Origin: Flavobacteriaceae bacterium 3519-10
GTDB taxonomy: Bacteria; Bacteroidota; Bacteroidia; Flavobacteriales; Weeksellaceae
Length of the DNA stretch: 64,000 nt
Direction of reading: 5' to 3'
NCBI GenBank assembly: GCA_000023725.1
Contig: CP001673.1
Location: 1,994,342-2,058,341, forward strand
How positions within the stretch are numbered: position 1 is the stretch's first letter; every line of letters starts with the position of its first letter. Below, one piece after another: positions 61,284 to 64,000 of the stretch. Both the position numbers and the translations under genes were made by a program. Below the pieces are notes generated by a model. That model worked only from the letters and a program-made list of their open reading frames with translations. It did no database searches and was not told the origin of the DNA.

Positions 61284-62182
61284 TATAAATTTTTTAGTTT
61301 AATTTCTTTCCTTAAATACTGCTTGAATTCCTCGGCGATCGGCCCAAAATAGGTTCCTTTTTTAAGGTCTCTGTTGACGCCACATTTAGCCAAAAGCACC
61401 GTGCCGGTTTCTACCCGAACGCCTGATGCCATGCCGACCTGGCCCCAAATTGTTACTTCATCTTCAATAATACAGCATCCCGCTATGCCGGTTTGCGATG
61501 CGATAAGCACCTTTTTTCCGATAATCGTGTCGTGCCCGATCTGGATTTGATTGTCTAAAACGGAACCTTCACCAATAACCGTGGAATCTGTTACTCCGCG
61601 ATCAATTGTGCAGTTGTTACCGATTTCGACATTATTTTCAATTATGACGTTTCCAACTGATATTAATCTATCGAAGTTGCCGTTCAGTTTTCTGTAATAA
61701 AACGCATCGCCGCCCAAAACGGTTCCGCTTTGGATGATTACGTTATCGCCAATTACAGTGCGGTCACCAATTACCACATGTGGAAAAATCAGGCAGTTCT
61801 TACCGATTTTTATCTCATTACCGAGAACAGCGGACGGATGAATTGTGGTTCCTTCGCCTACTTCGATATCGTGCAGCACATCGCTGAAATTATAAATCCG
61901 TGTGAAATGCGTATTGATTTTATTGAAATCCCGAAAAGGATCATCCGAAACCAACAGCGCCTTCCCCGGCGGACAGGGCACTTCTTTATCGATTAAAATA
62001 ACAGTTGCCGCAGATTCCAATGCTTTATCATAATACTTCGGATGATTTACGAATACGATTTCGCCCGGTTTTACGCGGTGAATTTCGTTCGTTCCCAGGA
62101 CCGGAAAATCCCCGTCGCCAACCATTCTGGCACCGATTATTTCAGCGATCGTATGTAAAGTCTGCGGGTTGTTAAAAGTCAT
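61283..62182 (-). CDS. lpxD: LpxD-like hexapeptide acyltransferase (short form)
   Basis: A 299-residue left-handed beta-helix protein resembling UDP-3-O-acylglucosamine N-acyltransferase. An N-terminal uridine-binding-like domain (about 1-95, with EIVFVNHPKYYDKAL) precedes hexapeptide repeats (about 100-280) with catalytic-type GGDAFYYRK and QIQIGHDTIIG, where the His matches LpxD's general base. It is shorter than classical LpxD (about 340). The ATG at 62182 is chosen because family similarity begins there. It lies downstream of efp in a lpxA-efp-lpxD-like cluster. It may be the true LpxD or a paralogue acting on another UDP-sugar. Confidence 0.75.
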   Translation of the reverse strand: MTFNNPQTLHTIAEIIGARMVGDGDFPVLGTNEIHRVKPGEIVFVNHPKYYDKALESAATVILIDKEVPCPPGKALLVSDDPFRDFNKINTHFTRIYNFSDVLHDIEVGEGTTIHPSAVLGNEIKIGKNCLIFPHVVIGDRTVIGDNVIIQSGTVLGGDAFYYRKLNGNFDRLISVGNVIIENNVEIGNNCTIDRGVTDSTVIGEGSVLDNQIQIGHDTIIGKKVLIASQTGIAGCCIIEDEVTIWGQVGMASGVRVETGTVLLAKCGVNRDLKKGTYFGPIAEEFKQYLRKEIKLKNL

Positions 62183-62245
62183 ATTTTTGAAAAATGCAGG
62201 ATACGCGATGCGAAACTGAGTTCGCAACACCTAAACCGGATACAA

Positions 62246-62809
62246 TTATTTTACTCTCTCAAGATAGCTACCGTCTTCGGTGTTAACTTTAATTTTGTCG
62301 CCAGCCTCGATGAACAAAGGAACCATAACGCGAGCGCCGGTCTCAACAATCGCATTTTTCAACGCGTTGGTTGCTGTATTTCCTTTTACGCCCGGATCAG
62401 CCTCAATTACGTCCAGGTAAACCGTTGGCGGAATTTCTGCGGACAGCGGTGATTCATCAGCATCTTTCAGAATAATCGTTACTTCTTCGCCGGCTTTCAT
62501 AAACTGGGCGTTCTCGATCATCGTTTTGTTAAGATAGATCTGCGAAAAATCGTCGTTGTTCATGAAATGGAATCCGTTATCGTCTTCGTACAGATACTGG
62601 AATTTACGTGTAATCACTTTTACCTCATCGATTTTGTGGCCTGCGGAAAAAGTATTGTCTAATACTTTCCCGTTGGTCACCGATTTCATTTTGGTGCGAA
62701 CGAAAGCCGGCCCTTTACCCGGTTTTACGTGCATGAATTCAATAATTTTGAAAATATCGTTGCTGAATTCGATACACATTCCCTTTTTAATATCGTTGCT
62801 TGTTGCCAT
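62246..62809 (-). CDS. efp: Elongation factor P
   Basis: Relieves ribosome stalling at polyproline stretches. The 187-residue three-domain protein has the KOW-like N domain with the modification loop HVKPGKGPAFVRTK (modified Lys about 32), and the C-terminal GDKIKVNTEDGSYLERVK. Length is normal. It lies between lpxA and the lpxD-like gene. Confidence 0.97.
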   Translation of the reverse strand: MATSNDIKKGMCIEFSNDIFKIIEFMHVKPGKGPAFVRTKMKSVTNGKVLDNTFSAGHKIDEVKVITRKFQYLYEDDNGFHFMNNDDFSQIYLNKTMIENAQFMKAGEEVTIILKDADESPLSAEIPPTVYLDVIEADPGVKGNTATNALKNAIVETGARVMVPLFIEAGDKIKVNTEDGSYLERVK

Positions 62810-62857
62810 TTAGTATAGTTGGTTGTTTCTGTTGATGGTTATAGTTATAAATTCTTT

Positions 62858-63646
62858 TTATTCTTTCCCGGTTCCGTAGCCTTTAACGATTCCGCGCGGC
62901 GAATTTTTTATGAATTCGAGAATTTCGTCGCGTTCAACGGTCGGAAGCATTTCCTTTTCGATGAAACTGCTGGCTTGGGAGACGTTCATTTTCATTTGAA
63001 AAATTGCCCTGTATATTTTCTGGATCTCAAATATTTTCTCGTTGGTGAAACCTCTTCTGCGGAGACCCACTGAATTGATGCCGGCATAGGTCATCGGTTC
63101 GCGCGCTACCTTCACATAGGGTGGGATATCTTTTCTAACTAGGGTTCCGCCCGAAATCATCACATGTTTTCCGATCTTTCCGAACTGATGAATGGCTGAA
63201 AGGCCGCCCATTACCGTATAATCACCAATTTCAACATGTCCTGCAATGCCGCAGCCGTTAACGATGATCACGCCGTTACCGATAATACAGTCGTGCGCGA
63301 TATGCGAAGTCGCCATGATGAGGCAGTCGTTACCGAGTTTGGTATATCCGAGAGCTTTGGTTCCGCGGTTTACGGTGACGCACTCTCTGATGGTTGTATT
63401 ATCGCCGATAATCACCTGTGTATCTTCACCATCGAATTTTAAATCCTGCGGAATTGCGGAAATCACTGTTCCGGGGAAAATGCGGCAGTTTTTGCCGATT
63501 CTTGCGCCATCCATGATGGTTACGTTAGAACCGATCCAAGTTCCTTCACCAATTATTACATCGCCCGCAATCGTGGTAAACGGTTCTACGATGACATTTT
63601 TTTTAATTTGTGCACGCTTATCTACAGCGGCTAACTGATGTACCAT
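62858..63646 (-). CDS. lpxA: UDP-N-acetylglucosamine O-acyltransferase
   Basis: First step of lipid A synthesis, acyl transfer from acyl-ACP to UDP-GlcNAc. The 262-residue protein is a left-handed beta-helix of hexapeptide repeats (about 1-185) with the catalytic His in SHIAHDC (about 125), GGLSAIHQFGKIG (the His and Gly of the UDP/acyl site), and a C-terminal helical domain with INSVGLRRRGFTNEKI. It starts at ATG 63646, one base beyond the stop of the FabZ-type gene. Confidence 0.97.
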   Translation of the reverse strand: MVHQLAAVDKRAQIKKNVIVEPFTTIAGDVIIGEGTWIGSNVTIMDGARIGKNCRIFPGTVISAIPQDLKFDGEDTQVIIGDNTTIRECVTVNRGTKALGYTKLGNDCLIMATSHIAHDCIIGNGVIIVNGCGIAGHVEIGDYTVMGGLSAIHQFGKIGKHVMISGGTLVRKDIPPYVKVAREPMTYAGINSVGLRRRGFTNEKIFEIQKIYRAIFQMKMNVSQASSFIEKEMLPTVERDEILEFIKNSPRGIVKGYGTGKE

Positions 63647-64000
63647 TTAATCAGGTTTATTTTTTGCGACCTGCGCCATCAGTTCGGCTTCCACCACAAT
63701 GCTGTCGCCTACATATCCGTAACCCTGCATGTGCACGATGCCTCTGCGGATCGGCGAGATGAGTTCGATTTTGAAAACCATCGTATCTCCCGGCACTACC
63801 TTCTTCTTAAATTTCACCTTATCTATTTTGATGAAATAAGTGGAATAATTTTCAGGATCCGGAACGCTTGCCAATACAAGAATTCCGCCTGTCTGCGCCA
63901 ATGCTTCTACCTGAAGAACGCCCGGCATCACCGGTTCTTTAGGAAAATGTCCTACAAAGTAAGGCTCATTCATTGTTACATTCTTGAGGCCTACCACATG
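63647..64000 (-). CDS. fabZ: 3-hydroxyacyl-ACP dehydratase FabZ domain, probably the C-terminus of LpxC-FabZ; 5' end missing
   Basis: The frame is open to the window edge. It contains the FabZ hot-dog active site GHFPKEPVMPGVLQVEALAQ (catalytic His and Glu), FIKIDKVKFKKKVVPGD and a C-terminal AELMAQVAK. The frame continues upstream past the first GTG (63997), so the protein does not begin there. In Bacteroidota FabZ is commonly fused to the C terminus of LpxC, and the neighbouring lpxA supports that, but the fusion part is outside the window. Confidence 0.9.
   Translation of the reverse strand, partial: HVVGLKNVTMNEPYFVGHFPKEPVMPGVLQVEALAQTGGILVLASVPDPENYSTYFIKIDKVKFKKKVVPGDTMVFKIELISPIRRGIVHMQGYGYVGDSIVVEAELMAQVAKNKPD

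Overview
The window is a chromosomal segment of a member of the Bacteroidota, most likely Flavobacteriia close to the Chryseobacterium group (inference). The signs are SusC/SusD outer-membrane proteins, type IX secretion C-terminal sorting domains, mevalonate-pathway isoprenoid synthesis, an LpxC-FabZ style lipid A cluster, promoters with a TAnnTTTG -7 box, and AT-rich intergenic DNA without Shine-Dalgarno signals.

Bases 1-10,400 and 44,460-64,000 are housekeeping flanks. The left flank carries mvaD (cut by the window edge), an acyl-CoA synthetase, an epimerase, a hydrolase, pdxJ, an MscS channel, a DUF456 protein, a lipoprotein, ung and mutS2. The right flank carries tRNA-Phe, a bifunctional ornithine-lipid type acyltransferase, aspartate kinase, fbp-menC, a beta-barrel protein, glnS, a thioredoxin-like protein, a DUF3575 protein, a dihydrouridine synthase, an ABC exporter pair, sucD, and lpxD-like/efp/lpxA/fabZ (cut by the window edge).

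Bases 10,400-43,960 form one pectin/homogalacturonan utilisation locus of about 33 kb. There are six transcription units plus the regulator. (1) A minus-strand operon 16220-10407: esterase, DUF4861, GH105, PL10-CE8 fusion, CE12 esterase. (2) A plus-strand secreted PL1 lyase. (3, 4) Two monocistronic small T9SS-secreted proteins of unknown function. (5) A minus-strand operon 32455-21433: GH28, SusC, SusD, large CE8 pectinesterase, PL1. (6) A minus-strand operon 43929-33699: kduI, kduD, uxaC, kdgF-like, kdgK, a YhcH-family gene, kdgA, exuT, uxaB, uxaA. A LacI-family regulator sits between units 5 and 6.

All six pectin units, and none of the flanking genes examined, start with a -7 box abutting or overlapping a 14-bp palindrome of consensus TGTAATCGATTACA. 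This makes a single LacI-type regulon very likely. The proposed flow is as follows. T9SS-secreted CE8 and PL1 enzymes demethylate and cut pectin outside the cell. SusCD imports oligomers. Periplasmic GH28, PL10-CE8, GH105 and esterases finish depolymerisation. ExuT brings in uronates. UxaCBA and KdgF/KduI/KduD converge on 2-keto-3-deoxygluconate, which KdgK and KdgA convert to pyruvate and glyceraldehyde-3-phosphate.

The most interesting open points are the two orphan secreted beta-sandwich proteins with private operators, the strong terminator between susD and the pectinesterase gene, and several genes whose promoters imply leaderless mRNAs.
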